A program made the translations under genes and the position numbers. A DNA stretch of 13,371 nucleotides, from NCBI GenBank assembly GCA_937951975.1, contig CALGAJ010000173.1, positions 1 to 13,371 of the forward strand, in the 5' to 3' direction. Numbering within the stretch: the first letter of the stretch is position 1; each line of letters starts with the position of its first letter. This DNA is from an uncultured Desulfotignum sp. Lineage in GTDB: Bacteria > Desulfobacterota > Desulfobacteria > Desulfobacterales > Desulfobacteraceae. The notes below the pieces were generated by a model, which saw nothing but the letters and a program-made list of their open reading frames with translations, did no database searches and was not told the DNA's origin. Shown here piece after piece: positions 1 to 8,100 of the stretch.

Positions 1-236
1 ACACGGATTCGGACCGGGCCCGGATTCTGGCGGAACGGATCCGGCTGCATATTTTTGAACATCAAATGCAGATCGGTACCCGATTGCTTCAACTGACCGT
101 CAGCATCGGCACGGCCAGTTTCAAAGGAGACACAGCCCCGCATGACAAGGCATTGACCTTGCCTGAGCTGGTTCATCAGGCCATCCATGCCCTGGATCGT
201 GCGGTCAAACACGGAGGCAACCAGATTCAGTCATGA
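1..236 (+). CDS. GGDEF-domain diguanylate cyclase, C-terminal fragment
   Basis: The open frame enters from the left edge (first full codon at base 3) and stops at TGA 234-236, giving about 77 residues of a longer protein. It matches the last third of a GGDEF domain: an AERIR helix, then LTVSIGTA (the conserved strand before the final helices), then an ALDRAVKHGGNQ ending that corresponds to the usual 'AL..AK..G.N' close of the domain. GGDEF proteins make the second messenger cyclic di-GMP from two GTP. The GG[DE]EF active-site loop, any inhibitory site and any sensor domain lie outside the window, so activity cannot be judged. The stop overlaps the ATG of the next gene (ATGA at 233-236), which suggests translational coupling. 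Confidence 0.85.
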   Translation, partial: TDSDRARILAERIRLHIFEHQMQIGTRLLQLTVSIGTASFKGDTAPHDKALTLPELVHQAIHALDRAVKHGGNQIQS

Positions 237-1198
237 CACCGTCAGAGATCCGAAAAATAACGGACTGGGCGGCATCCCAGACCCGCCCCCATACCCTGTA
301 TCTGTCTGATACCCGTCACCCGGAGCAGCCGGCATTTGATGCATATGCATCCGATCTTGCCCGGATGGCCCCGGGTATCCGCATCGTTTTGTCCGACCGG
401 CCACGACCGATTCCCGCTTTTTTTACTGCCGACAATATCAGTTTCAGCACACTGCCCCTGGATAAAGAACTGGCCCCATTCCTGGAAGCCCTGTCTTTTC
501 AGAACCATCCCCCGACGTTGCCGGACCATGTCCAGGCGAAACTGGCACAGCTTTCTCACCCTTGTCATCTGACCCTGTTCATCGCTGTTCAATGTCCCCA
601 TTGTCCGGATATGGTCAGATCTCTGATCCCGCTGGCCGTTCATTCAAAACATATTTTCCTGGAAATTATCGACGGCAGCCTGTTTCCCCAAACAGCCCGG
701 GAGAATCAGGTGATGTCCGTGCCCTGCCTGATCCTTGATCAGGATTTCAGATGGACCGGGCATGCGGCTCTGAATGAAATCCTGACCCAGGCCATTGAGC
801 GGGATCCTTCCCGGCTCAGTGCCGCAACCTTCCGGCAGATCCTGGAACAGGGGGATGCCGACTGGGTCTGCCGCCAGATGATTCAGGCGGACACGCTTTT
901 CAAAGGATTCATGGACCTGCTGCTGCACCCGGAATGGTCGGTCAGGCTGGGTGCCATGGTGGTGGTGGAAACGCTGGCCCAGGAGGCCCCGCCCCTGGCA
1001 GCCCGCCTGTGCCCGGTTCTTGTTCAGGCCTTTGAGAATCAAACCGTCTCTGTTCAGGGGGATATCCTGTATGCGCTGGGAGAAGCGGGGGACCCGGCCG
1101 CCCGGGCCTGGATTGAACAAATCATGCCCGATCTGACACACCCGGATCTGGTGGATGCGGCCAGAGACGCCCTGGAATCCATTCAAGACCGCGTGTAA
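233..1198 (+). CDS. AhpF-N-like double thioredoxin-fold protein with C-terminal HEAT-like repeats
   Basis: Protein of 321 residues. Residues 1 to about 195 resemble the N-terminal domain of AhpF, which is two fused thioredoxin folds. The first (about 18-90) has no cysteine pair. The second has the redox motif CPHC at 121-124, a following 'PDMVRSL' helix, 'IDGSLF', and the cis-proline site V163-P164 next to an extra cysteine (C165). The FAD and NADH parts of AhpF are absent. Residues about 196-321 are helical and look like two or three degenerate HEAT repeats (HPEWSVRLGAM, ALGEAGDPAAR, DLVDAARDALESI), probably a protein-binding scaffold. There is no signal peptide, so it is likely cytoplasmic. 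The start overlaps the cyclase stop (ATGA), and a GGAGG lies at 213-217, 15 bases upstream and rather far. It is likely a thiol-disulfide exchange protein; its partner is unknown. Confidence 0.75.
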   Translation: MTPSEIRKITDWAASQTRPHTLYLSDTRHPEQPAFDAYASDLARMAPGIRIVLSDRPRPIPAFFTADNISFSTLPLDKELAPFLEALSFQNHPPTLPDHVQAKLAQLSHPCHLTLFIAVQCPHCPDMVRSLIPLAVHSKHIFLEIIDGSLFPQTARENQVMSVPCLILDQDFRWTGHAALNEILTQAIERDPSRLSAATFRQILEQGDADWVCRQMIQADTLFKGFMDLLLHPEWSVRLGAMVVVETLAQEAPPLAARLCPVLVQAFENQTVSVQGDILYALGEAGDPAARAWIEQIMPDLTHPDLVDAARDALESIQDRV

Positions 1199-1219
1199 TC
1201 GTCATTTCACGCCTGGTGG

Positions 1220-1248
1220 TTGACAGGCCTTCCCGTTTGGGGTATCAC
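1220..1248 (+). promoter_or_regulatory. Possible sigma-70 promoter before the DUF985 gene
   Basis: A perfect -35 hexamer TTGACA (1220-1225) is followed after 17 bases by TATCAC (1243-1248), a 4/6 match to TATAAT. If used, transcription would begin near base 1255, at the ATG itself, giving a leaderless message. That fits the absence of a Shine-Dalgarno sequence, but the arrangement could equally be chance. Confidence 0.2.
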
Positions 1249-1254
1249 CGGGTC

Positions 1255-1716
1255 ATGAAACATCTGATTACACAATTCAATCTGACACCCCACCCGGAAG
1301 GCGGATTCTTCCGGGAAATCTACCGGTCCGGCCAGCAGGTGTGGTCTGAAACCGCATCCGGTGACCGGGCCGCTGCCACCCATATCTATTTTCTGTTACC
1401 CAAAGGCCAGGTGAGCCGGTTTCACCGGGTGATCCATGATGAAATCTGGCATATTTACCAGGGGGATCCATTGCGTCTCCTTCAGTTTGACGGGAACCGG
1501 GTGAAAGAAACCCGGATCGGCACGGGCTGCCCGGATTTTACCACCGTGGTGCCGGCAGGTACCTGGCAGGCGGCTGTCAGCACCGGCACCTATACGTTGG
1601 CCGGATGCACCGTGGCTCCGGGATTTGACTTCACCGATTTCAGCTTTCTGGCGGATCACCCGGCGGATTCGGCAAAACTGAAATCGCTTCACAATGAACT
1701 GGCCCTCTTTTTATAG
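1255..1716 (+). CDS. Cupin-superfamily protein, DUF985 (Cupin_5)
   Basis: Protein of 153 residues from ATG 1255, the usual size for the DUF985 family, a single cupin barrel whose reaction is not well established (the name is linked to yeast YML079w). Family motifs are clear: LTPHPEGGFFREIYRS near the N-terminus (about 10-24), the core strand run ATHIYFLLPKGQVSRFHRV (about 41-59) with HDEIWHIYQGDPL (61-73), and the terminal VVPAGTWQAA (98-107) and APGFDFTDFSF. A GTG at 1216 would add 13 residues, but homologues begin close to LI.QF.L.PHPEGG, so ATG 1255 is preferred. No good ribosome binding site precedes either start. The gene lies 56 bases after the redox gene and 26 before the GalT-like gene, all in one direction. 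The family call is firm; the function is unknown. Confidence 0.85.
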   Translation: MKHLITQFNLTPHPEGGFFREIYRSGQQVWSETASGDRAAATHIYFLLPKGQVSRFHRVIHDEIWHIYQGDPLRLLQFDGNRVKETRIGTGCPDFTTVVPAGTWQAAVSTGTYTLAGCTVAPGFDFTDFSFLADHPADSAKLKSLHNELALFL

Positions 1717-1742
1717 CCTGAACAGTTGAGGAGTTTGAAAAA

Positions 1743-3386
1743 ATGGCATCCCACGATATCCCCTGTTTTTCCGATGTCTCCTCGTTTCTGCGCACCTGTG
1801 TCACACCGGACGGCCGATTCCGGGCAGGCAGACACCAGCCGGCGTTTGAGGTGACCAATCTGCGGGAAAACGAGTTCATCTCCCGGCTCGGTCATTTGCC
1901 AGACGGCACCCCGGTCTGGAATCACGTCAATTTTCCTGAAACAGACATTGAAGAAAACGCCGCAGACATTATCTATGAAATTCCCAACCCGTTGCCGTTC
2001 AGAGGCACCACGTTCATCAATTCCGCCTGGGCAGACCCCAAAGTCGGGCATCCTGAAAAAATACGCGTCTCCCCCCCCTCCCCGTGTTCTTTATTCGACA
2101 GCCTGACATCGTTTGAGCCCGGCTTGACCGACAAAGAGAAAACAAGGTTTTTGACCGCACTTCCCCATCGGTTGAAGCTCGCACTGGCACAGGAATCCAC
2201 CGATCCCAAAGAGTTGTGCCTGCTGGCCGGTCATGCCTGCGCCCTGGTATTTGACCCCGGCAGTGACCTTCCCCGGGGCATGGGGTTTCATACAGACAGG
2301 CACAAAAAATCCGTACCGGATATCCGGTATCCGGATCTTTTCGAAATACTGGTGAACAATCCCCATCTGCCGGATGCATACAAAACCGCCATGGTGCTGC
2401 GTCCCGGGATCCAGGGCAACAGTGAAATCATCGGGGAATACACAGGCGAAGACACCCATGTGTTTGAATATCTGCGCCGCAACTCCTATATCCCCTGGGG
2501 CCATTTTGCCGCCAACATGGCCCATGATGCCATCCGATACCGGGCCCGGGATCTGACCCTTGGCGATATCCGGGGGTTGCGCCATTTATATTACCAGCGG
2601 GTCTATTGTCGGGTGGCCCGGCAGCTGAACATACCGCTGCCGAAACATCGAACCGGGCTGCCGGTCCCGGACCTGGAAGCATTGAGACGGAACATCATCA
2701 TGGCGCTGGAAAACGGCCGTGGATCAGAGCTGCAGTTCAACGGGGCCTTGTGGGGATGGAATTACGGATTCGGATCTGCCGCATCCGGCCACCGGCTCCA
2801 TGCCTCCCATCAGATGATCCATCAGCAGAACGCGCTGATTCCCAGACAGGTGGCAGACGATACCGGTGAAACCCTGCCGTGCTTTGCCTGCGGCGATCTG
2901 GTATCCGATTTTATCCAGGCGTTTGAAAAAATCCATGACAGACCTTTTTTTGATGCATATATTGAAGCCATGGTCCACAACCGCCGCACAGACGGAAACT
3001 CTAAGGAAGAGGCACAGTTGATCATTCATGAAGATGATCATGTCATTCTGTTTGTTCCCAAGGGACAGGTGAGCGAGTGGGAACTGCAGGTCATGACCCG
3101 ATCCCGGGTTCCCCATGTGCTGGCAGCAAACACTGGGGTGAGAGATGCATTGGATACGGCTATTTTAAAGGCGGTGCAGGTACTGGAAAAACTGGGGTCG
3201 CAGATGGTGACGGGAATCGAATTGTCCGCCCGGTTTGATGCTCCCGCTTTGAACCAGCATTTGATCTACAGTTTCATCCCCAGGATGCCCTATGCCCCGC
3301 CCACTTTTTCAGAAGCCCAGCTGCGGTGGATTTCAGGGGTTTATCCCGAAGACCTGGCCCGGGCCTGCCGAAACATTCTGACATGA
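1743..3386 (+). CDS. GalT-like HIT-superfamily protein (putative nucleotidyltransferase or phosphorylase)
   Basis: Protein of 547 residues, longer than the roughly 330-350 of bacterial galactose-1-phosphate uridylyltransferase (GalT); the extra length is N-terminal. The second half follows the GalT order. N340-x-G and a Ser/Ala/Gly-rich turn lead to a histidine cluster, H350-R-L-H353-A-S-H356-Q. A C380-F-A-C383 pair with GDLVSDF follows, resembling the 'CxxCdxxxxE' step of some GalT proteins. Then comes a C-terminal domain: DDHVILFVPKGQVSEWELQV (about 437-456), a long helix ILKAVQVLEKLG, and HLIYSFIPRMP. GalT enzymes carry HPHxQ with a nucleophilic histidine; here the spacing is HxxHxxHQ. Counting from the Asn puts H353 in the nucleophile place with Ser355 where Gln is usual, so the chemistry may differ. 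GAGGAG (1728-1733) lies 9 bases before ATG. It has no sugar-pathway neighbours. Family call moderately firm; substrate unknown. Confidence 0.6.
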   Translation: MASHDIPCFSDVSSFLRTCVTPDGRFRAGRHQPAFEVTNLRENEFISRLGHLPDGTPVWNHVNFPETDIEENAADIIYEIPNPLPFRGTTFINSAWADPKVGHPEKIRVSPPSPCSLFDSLTSFEPGLTDKEKTRFLTALPHRLKLALAQESTDPKELCLLAGHACALVFDPGSDLPRGMGFHTDRHKKSVPDIRYPDLFEILVNNPHLPDAYKTAMVLRPGIQGNSEIIGEYTGEDTHVFEYLRRNSYIPWGHFAANMAHDAIRYRARDLTLGDIRGLRHLYYQRVYCRVARQLNIPLPKHRTGLPVPDLEALRRNIIMALENGRGSELQFNGALWGWNYGFGSAASGHRLHASHQMIHQQNALIPRQVADDTGETLPCFACGDLVSDFIQAFEKIHDRPFFDAYIEAMVHNRRTDGNSKEEAQLIIHEDDHVILFVPKGQVSEWELQVMTRSRVPHVLAANTGVRDALDTAILKAVQVLEKLGSQMVTGIELSARFDAPALNQHLIYSFIPRMPYAPPTFSEAQLRWISGVYPEDLARACRNILT

Positions 3387-3408
3387 GAGGACAGACAAGG
3401 AGGCAGCC

Positions 3409-3816
3409 GTGATTCTTCATGATTTCACCTATGAATGGGATGGAAAAAGTGCGACCGGTAAAAAACCGATTTCCTGGTGGCCCGGGTGCTACCGGGTGAG
3501 AATCATCCGGCTGGGCCGGGAAGAGAACCCGGTCAAATATCTGTTCCCCGTGGCCGTGGTGTTCAAGCCCGTCAAGACAAAGGCGGTGATGAACACCTCT
3601 TTGGAAAATTATATTCACTATTTTGCCGAAGAGATCAGCCGAAAATACCAGCTGGATCCAGCCAAGGTGCTGTGGATCAAACTGGGGGACCCGGTGCGGG
3701 TGGCCCTGCTGAAACCGGAAAGAAAATTGTCGGACGAGACATTTTATTCGATTTCATGGCGGCCGGTCCGGCCCAATGAAATGACTGCCATCGGGCCGGA
3801 TCTCACCGATTTTTAG
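3409..3816 (+). CDS. Unrecognised conserved-looking small protein (135 residues)
   Basis: I do not recognise this family. The GTG start at 3409 is chosen because a perfect AAGGAGG (3397-3403) sits 5 bases upstream. The gene begins 22 bases after the GalT-like gene, so it is almost certainly cotranscribed with it. The product is soluble, has no signal peptide or membrane segment, and is mixed alpha/beta. An aromatic-rich N-terminus contains W-W-P-G-C-Y-R-V-R (about 24-32) and a hydrophobic strand YLFPVAVVFKPV (about 44-55). A helix ENYIHYFAEEISRKY follows (about 66-80), then strands KVLWIKL and VRVALLKPE. The stop TAG (3814-3816) directly abuts the stop of the convergent gdhA. Codon use and composition match its neighbours. 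Its role can only be guessed from its tight linkage to the GalT-like gene. Confidence 0.75.
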   Translation: MILHDFTYEWDGKSATGKKPISWWPGCYRVRIIRLGREENPVKYLFPVAVVFKPVKTKAVMNTSLENYIHYFAEEISRKYQLDPAKVLWIKLGDPVRVALLKPERKLSDETFYSISWRPVRPNEMTAIGPDLTDF

Positions 3817-5166
3817 CTACACCACCCCCTGATCCATCATGGCTTCCGCCACTTTGACGAATCCGGCGATATTGGCACCGTTCACATAATTTCCCGGTGT
3901 ACCGTATTCTTCTGACGCTGCCAGACATTCCCGATGAATGTGCTGCATGATTTTTCTCAGCCGTTCTTCCACTTCCTGGCTGTTCCATTTGATACGCATG
4001 GCGTTCTGGGCCATCTCCAGGCCGGAAACCGCCACACCGCCGGCATTGGCTGCCTTGCCCGGTGCGAACAAAATTTTATTGTCCAGAAAAATATCAATGC
4101 CTTCCAGGGTCGTGGGCATATTGGCTCCTTCACAGACCACCTGGACCCCGTTGTTGACCAGATTCTGGGCGTCAACCGCATTGATCTCGTTCTGGGTGGC
4201 GGAGGGAAACGCGCAGTCCGCCCTGTGATTCCATAACGGACTGTGATCCGCCGCCGGATTGAATTCCGTGTACACGGCTTCCGGATATTTTTCGGCGTAT
4301 TCCCGGATGCGGCCCCTTTTCACGTTTTTGAGATATTTGACATACGCCAGTTTATCGACATCGATCCCTTTTTCATCATAGATATATCCGGTGGAATCCG
4401 ACAGTGTGACCACATTGCCGCCCAGTTGAATGATTTTTTCCGCGGTAAACTGGGCCACGTTTCCGGAACCCGATACCAGACAGGTTTTATCTTTGAGGGT
4501 CTGATGCCGGGTGGTCAGCATTTCCTGGGCAAAATAGACCGATCCGTACCCGGTGGCTTCAGGCCGGATCAGACTGCCGCCCCAGTTCAGGCTTTTGCCG
4601 GTGAGCATGCCGGTGAACTCATTTTTCAGCTTTTTGTACATGCCGAACATATAGCCGATCTCCCGGCCCCCGACCCCGATATCCCCGGCCGGCACATCCC
4701 TGTCCGCGCCCAGATGCCGGAACAGTTCCGACATGAAACTCTGGCAGAACCGCATCACTTCATTGTCGGATTTGCCTTTGGGATCGAAATCGGCACCGCC
4801 TTTGGCACCGCCCATGGGCAGCGTGGTCAGGGCGTTCTTGAACACCTGTTCAAAGGCCAGAAATTTGAGAATGGACAGATTCACGGAGGGATGAAACCGT
4901 AAGCCGCCTTTGTATGGACCGATGGCGGAGTTCATCTCCACCCGGAACCCCCGGTTCACCTGGACCCGGCCCTGATCATCCACCCAGGGGACCCGGAACT
5001 GGATGATCCGCTCCGGTTCGACCATGCGCTCCACAATACCGGCATGACGGTACTCCGGATTCCGGTCCAGCACCAGTTTCACCGATCCGACCACCTCGGT
5101 GACTGCCTGATGAAATTCTGTTTCATGGGGATCTCTGCCACTGATAATATCCATGATTGTCGTCAT
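3817..5166 (-). CDS. gdhA: NADP-type glutamate dehydrogenase (hexameric, EC 1.4.1.4)
   Basis: Makes glutamate from 2-oxoglutarate, ammonia and NADPH. From ATG 5166-5164 the protein has 449 residues (E. coli GdhA has 447). Visible motifs are substrate-binding GPYKGGLRF (83-91), LPMGGAKGG with the catalytic lysine K122, DVPAGDIGVGGREIG (157-170) with D162, and RPEATGYG (201-208). The Rossmann loop is GSGNVA (233-238), followed by EGANMPTT, APGKAANAGGVA and a GANIAGFVKVAEAM close. The dinucleotide-binding strand ends in SDS (256-258), like NADP-using E. coli (SDS) and unlike the SGPDG of the clostridial NAD enzyme; this supports but does not prove NADP preference. An upstream in-frame ATG at 5211 was rejected because it would overlap the preceding gene, whereas AGGAGA (5173-5178) sits 6 bases before 5166. 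It lies 31 bases downstream of the NAD-type enzyme, probably in one operon. Confidence 0.95.
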   Translation of the reverse strand: MTTIMDIISGRDPHETEFHQAVTEVVGSVKLVLDRNPEYRHAGIVERMVEPERIIQFRVPWVDDQGRVQVNRGFRVEMNSAIGPYKGGLRFHPSVNLSILKFLAFEQVFKNALTTLPMGGAKGGADFDPKGKSDNEVMRFCQSFMSELFRHLGADRDVPAGDIGVGGREIGYMFGMYKKLKNEFTGMLTGKSLNWGGSLIRPEATGYGSVYFAQEMLTTRHQTLKDKTCLVSGSGNVAQFTAEKIIQLGGNVVTLSDSTGYIYDEKGIDVDKLAYVKYLKNVKRGRIREYAEKYPEAVYTEFNPAADHSPLWNHRADCAFPSATQNEINAVDAQNLVNNGVQVVCEGANMPTTLEGIDIFLDNKILFAPGKAANAGGVAVSGLEMAQNAMRIKWNSQEVEERLRKIMQHIHRECLAASEEYGTPGNYVNGANIAGFVKVAEAMMDQGVV

Positions 5167-5197
5167 TTTGTTTCTCCTGTGTCCAAGTTTTTTAACG

Positions 5198-8100
5198 CTA
5201 TGCTTTTTCATTCACCGGTTCAAACAATGCCTTCATGGCCGGGACAAACCCTTTCCGGGTGGATGCCACATAGGCTTCCCACTCACTGCCGTGGCGGTAA
5301 AAAGCCGTGGAAGCCAGCTTTTTGGTTATAATGGCATTGCGGTAAGCCCGCAGTTTATCTGCATTCATGATGCCCAAAATCGCATCTCTGCCCAGAATTT
5401 TCACCAGCACCCCGGGAATATAAGCGGCCATCACCTGCCAGAGAAGATCCTCATCCGCCAGAATCGCATCCATGGCATCTGCCACCTGATTCTGAAATGC
5501 AAAAATCTGCTCACTGGTCTGTTCCGACAAAACAAACAACGGGGTATCGGGATTTTTCTCATGGATTTCAAGCAGCATGGCGGTCTCGTTGCTGGCATGG
5601 GTCCGCACCAGGGTCAGCATATCCCGGATCAGGGCCCACCTTGTGGAGACATCTTCTAAAAGGCGTTTTTCATAATCGTCTTCAAACAGAAATGCGGTCA
5701 GCACTTCCGCCACGGCCGATGAAAACACCCCGCCTTTGTTGGCGGAAGAGTCTTTAATCTGGAGGATGCCGGTTTTTCTGGCGATATACCGCCGGGCCGC
5801 ATCGTCGAAAAACACATTGGCCCCTTCCACAATGAACCGCAGCTCCTTGAACAGAGAAGTGAACGCTTTGACGTTGCGCTGGTTGATGGTGTCCTTGAAC
5901 CCTCCGCAGGGAATGAACGCCTGGATATCCGCCTGTTCGATGAATTTCCGGTTGGCGGGATCCGTGATGAAATTGCGGTGGAACATGGCGCCATCCGCCA
6001 CAAACGTCCCGTCCGGCAGGGTAATGTTCTTGCCTTTCAGCGGCACCCGGAATCCATTGGGCCCCAGTTTTTCCTCCGGATATGCCATGGAATTGGACCG
6101 GGGATGCGTATGGCGCATGAAAGCGATTTTCATGAGCGCTTCCTTGTCCAGCCCGTCCGGATCGAAAAGGATGGACCCGCCGTCCACCAGCAGGCAGATC
6201 TTTCCTTTATAGCATTGAATTTCGTTGCTGCCCAGATCCCCGTCCGGTCCACCGGTCATCATCAGATTCAATGTTTCTTCCTGGGTATCATTGTAGGCGA
6301 TGAGCGTCCTGAAAGCCCCCATCACTGACGTGGTGGTCATGCCGCTGGTTTCCACCTGTCCGCCGATCCTGTCATAGATCTGATCCATGTCCGTGGTGGT
6401 GACGATGGACTCTCCATTGATGAGCAGTTCCGTGCCGGATTTTTCGTGAGACACCAGTCCGAAAAGGTCCTGATTCTTGAGCATGCCGTATGTGTCATGG
6501 GGGATACCAAAACTTTTGCCCGTGGTAATGGTCCGCCAGTAGGCATATCCCCGTTCCTTTGCCCTGAAAGCGACCGCGTCCATCAGCGGGGCCGTGCCTT
6601 CATCCGGCCCGAAAAACACCATCTCCGGCCGGCCGTAGTAATCTTTAATCTGGGAATCCGCCAGCATCAGATCCATGATCCCTTCAGTATAATCAAACAA
6701 CGCATCCATGCTGTAATGGGCGTAGGTGGGATGGGGCACCACCACGCCCTTGGACCCGCTCTCACAGATGTCCTTGTGCTTGAGACGCTGGGCTTTGGGA
6801 CCCAGGGCATAGTTCAAAAGCACCGCGTTGTCCAGTTCCATGGCATGGTTGGCCGGGGTCACCCGGATCAGGCGCAGCCCGCCTCTGGCAATGTCATCGG
6901 CCCGAAGATGGGTGCCCGTGGAATAATGGCCGTTGACAAAGAACAGCCCGTAAACAAACTGTTTGAACACCAGCGGATCCAGTACCTGATTATTGAGACG
7001 GAAAGAAAACGAGCGCTTTTCCGGCTTGTAGAAATTGGTCTTCAGACAGCAGGATATCAGCTTAAACATGAATTTGAACACATCATACCCCAACGGATCA
7101 TCCATGAACCGGACAGACAGCAGCTGATCAAATTCCTTGGCTTTCTGCACCAGGCGTTCCTCTGTCATATCCCCGGGACTGGCCGGATTGAATCGGGCAT
7201 CGAACAGTTGAAACAAAAACCGGACCAGGTCCGGATGATCCATGGCGGTATCCAGTATCATGTTGGAGACATAGGTGAATTTATTGGACTCATGAATCCG
7301 GGCTGAAAACGCTTCCTGATGATCCACGGAAGCCAGACTTTCCATGATCTCCCGGTCCGTGCGGGTGCCCTGTTCCTTGAAAATGAACAGATGGACAAAA
7401 TCCACGACATTGCCCGCAAACAGCATCTCTTTAAAGTTGAGCACACCATCCACGTAAAGCTGGGTGATCCGACTGATGCGAAAACTCAGAAATGCCTGCA
7501 AATCCGCAATCAAGGGAGCTTCCTGATTTCTTGACAGTTCGCCGGCCACATACAGTGAACAGATGGATGTCGGCACCCGGGTCTCGGTAAAATACGGTTC
7601 CCAGTATGCCCGGGTAATGGTCAGGCCGTGATCGGCAAACAATTTTCTCAATACCGGCAACTGAGGCCGCTCAAAATCCGAATTGAACATAAACCGGATT
7701 TCACCGATATCCGACAGGTTGAACACTTCCACAAACGGGGTGACATGCTGATCCACCTGAGTCAGAAACTTTTCATACCGGTTCCGGGTCAGCCGGGGGA
7801 TGGCGGTGAAATCCTGGTTCTGATTGAACAGAAACCGCGATTGTGCAAAAACGGAATCCGGGTAATCCATCACGGTTTCAGGCCGGTACACATAGGTATA
7901 ATATGATTTTTCCGGATTGTAGTAATATTCTCTTCTGTGACCGGCCAGCATTTTGTCCAGAATCCGTTCCATGCGATCCCGGGTGTCTTCTGTGGCAATC
8001 CGGATCCGCTGCACGTTGCTGTCCTGGGTCAGATCAAAATCGATATCCGCCACCCAGGAATGGAGAACGCCTTTATTTTCACTGAAATAGATGCCTTTGG

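Noticed and set aside
1211..1228. GCCTG / CAGGC hairpin after the redox gene as terminator
   Set aside because: Only 5 bp, with no T-tract; not separable from chance.
3788..3816. Weak hairpin ATCGG / CCGAT followed by TTTT as a terminator of the small unknown gene
   Set aside because: The stem is only 5 bp with a 10-base loop inside coding sequence; too weak to claim.
4243..4902. 219-residue + strand open frame opposite gdhA, and similar long frames opposite the large dehydrogenase (for example 6446-7306)
   Set aside because: They are antisense shadows of well-identified genes in GC-rich DNA, with no recognisable protein motif.
5167..5211. Upstream in-frame ATG giving a 464-residue GdhA
   Set aside because: It would start inside the preceding dehydrogenase gene and lacks a ribosome binding site; the ATG at 5166 has AGGAGA 6 bases upstream and gives the family's usual length.
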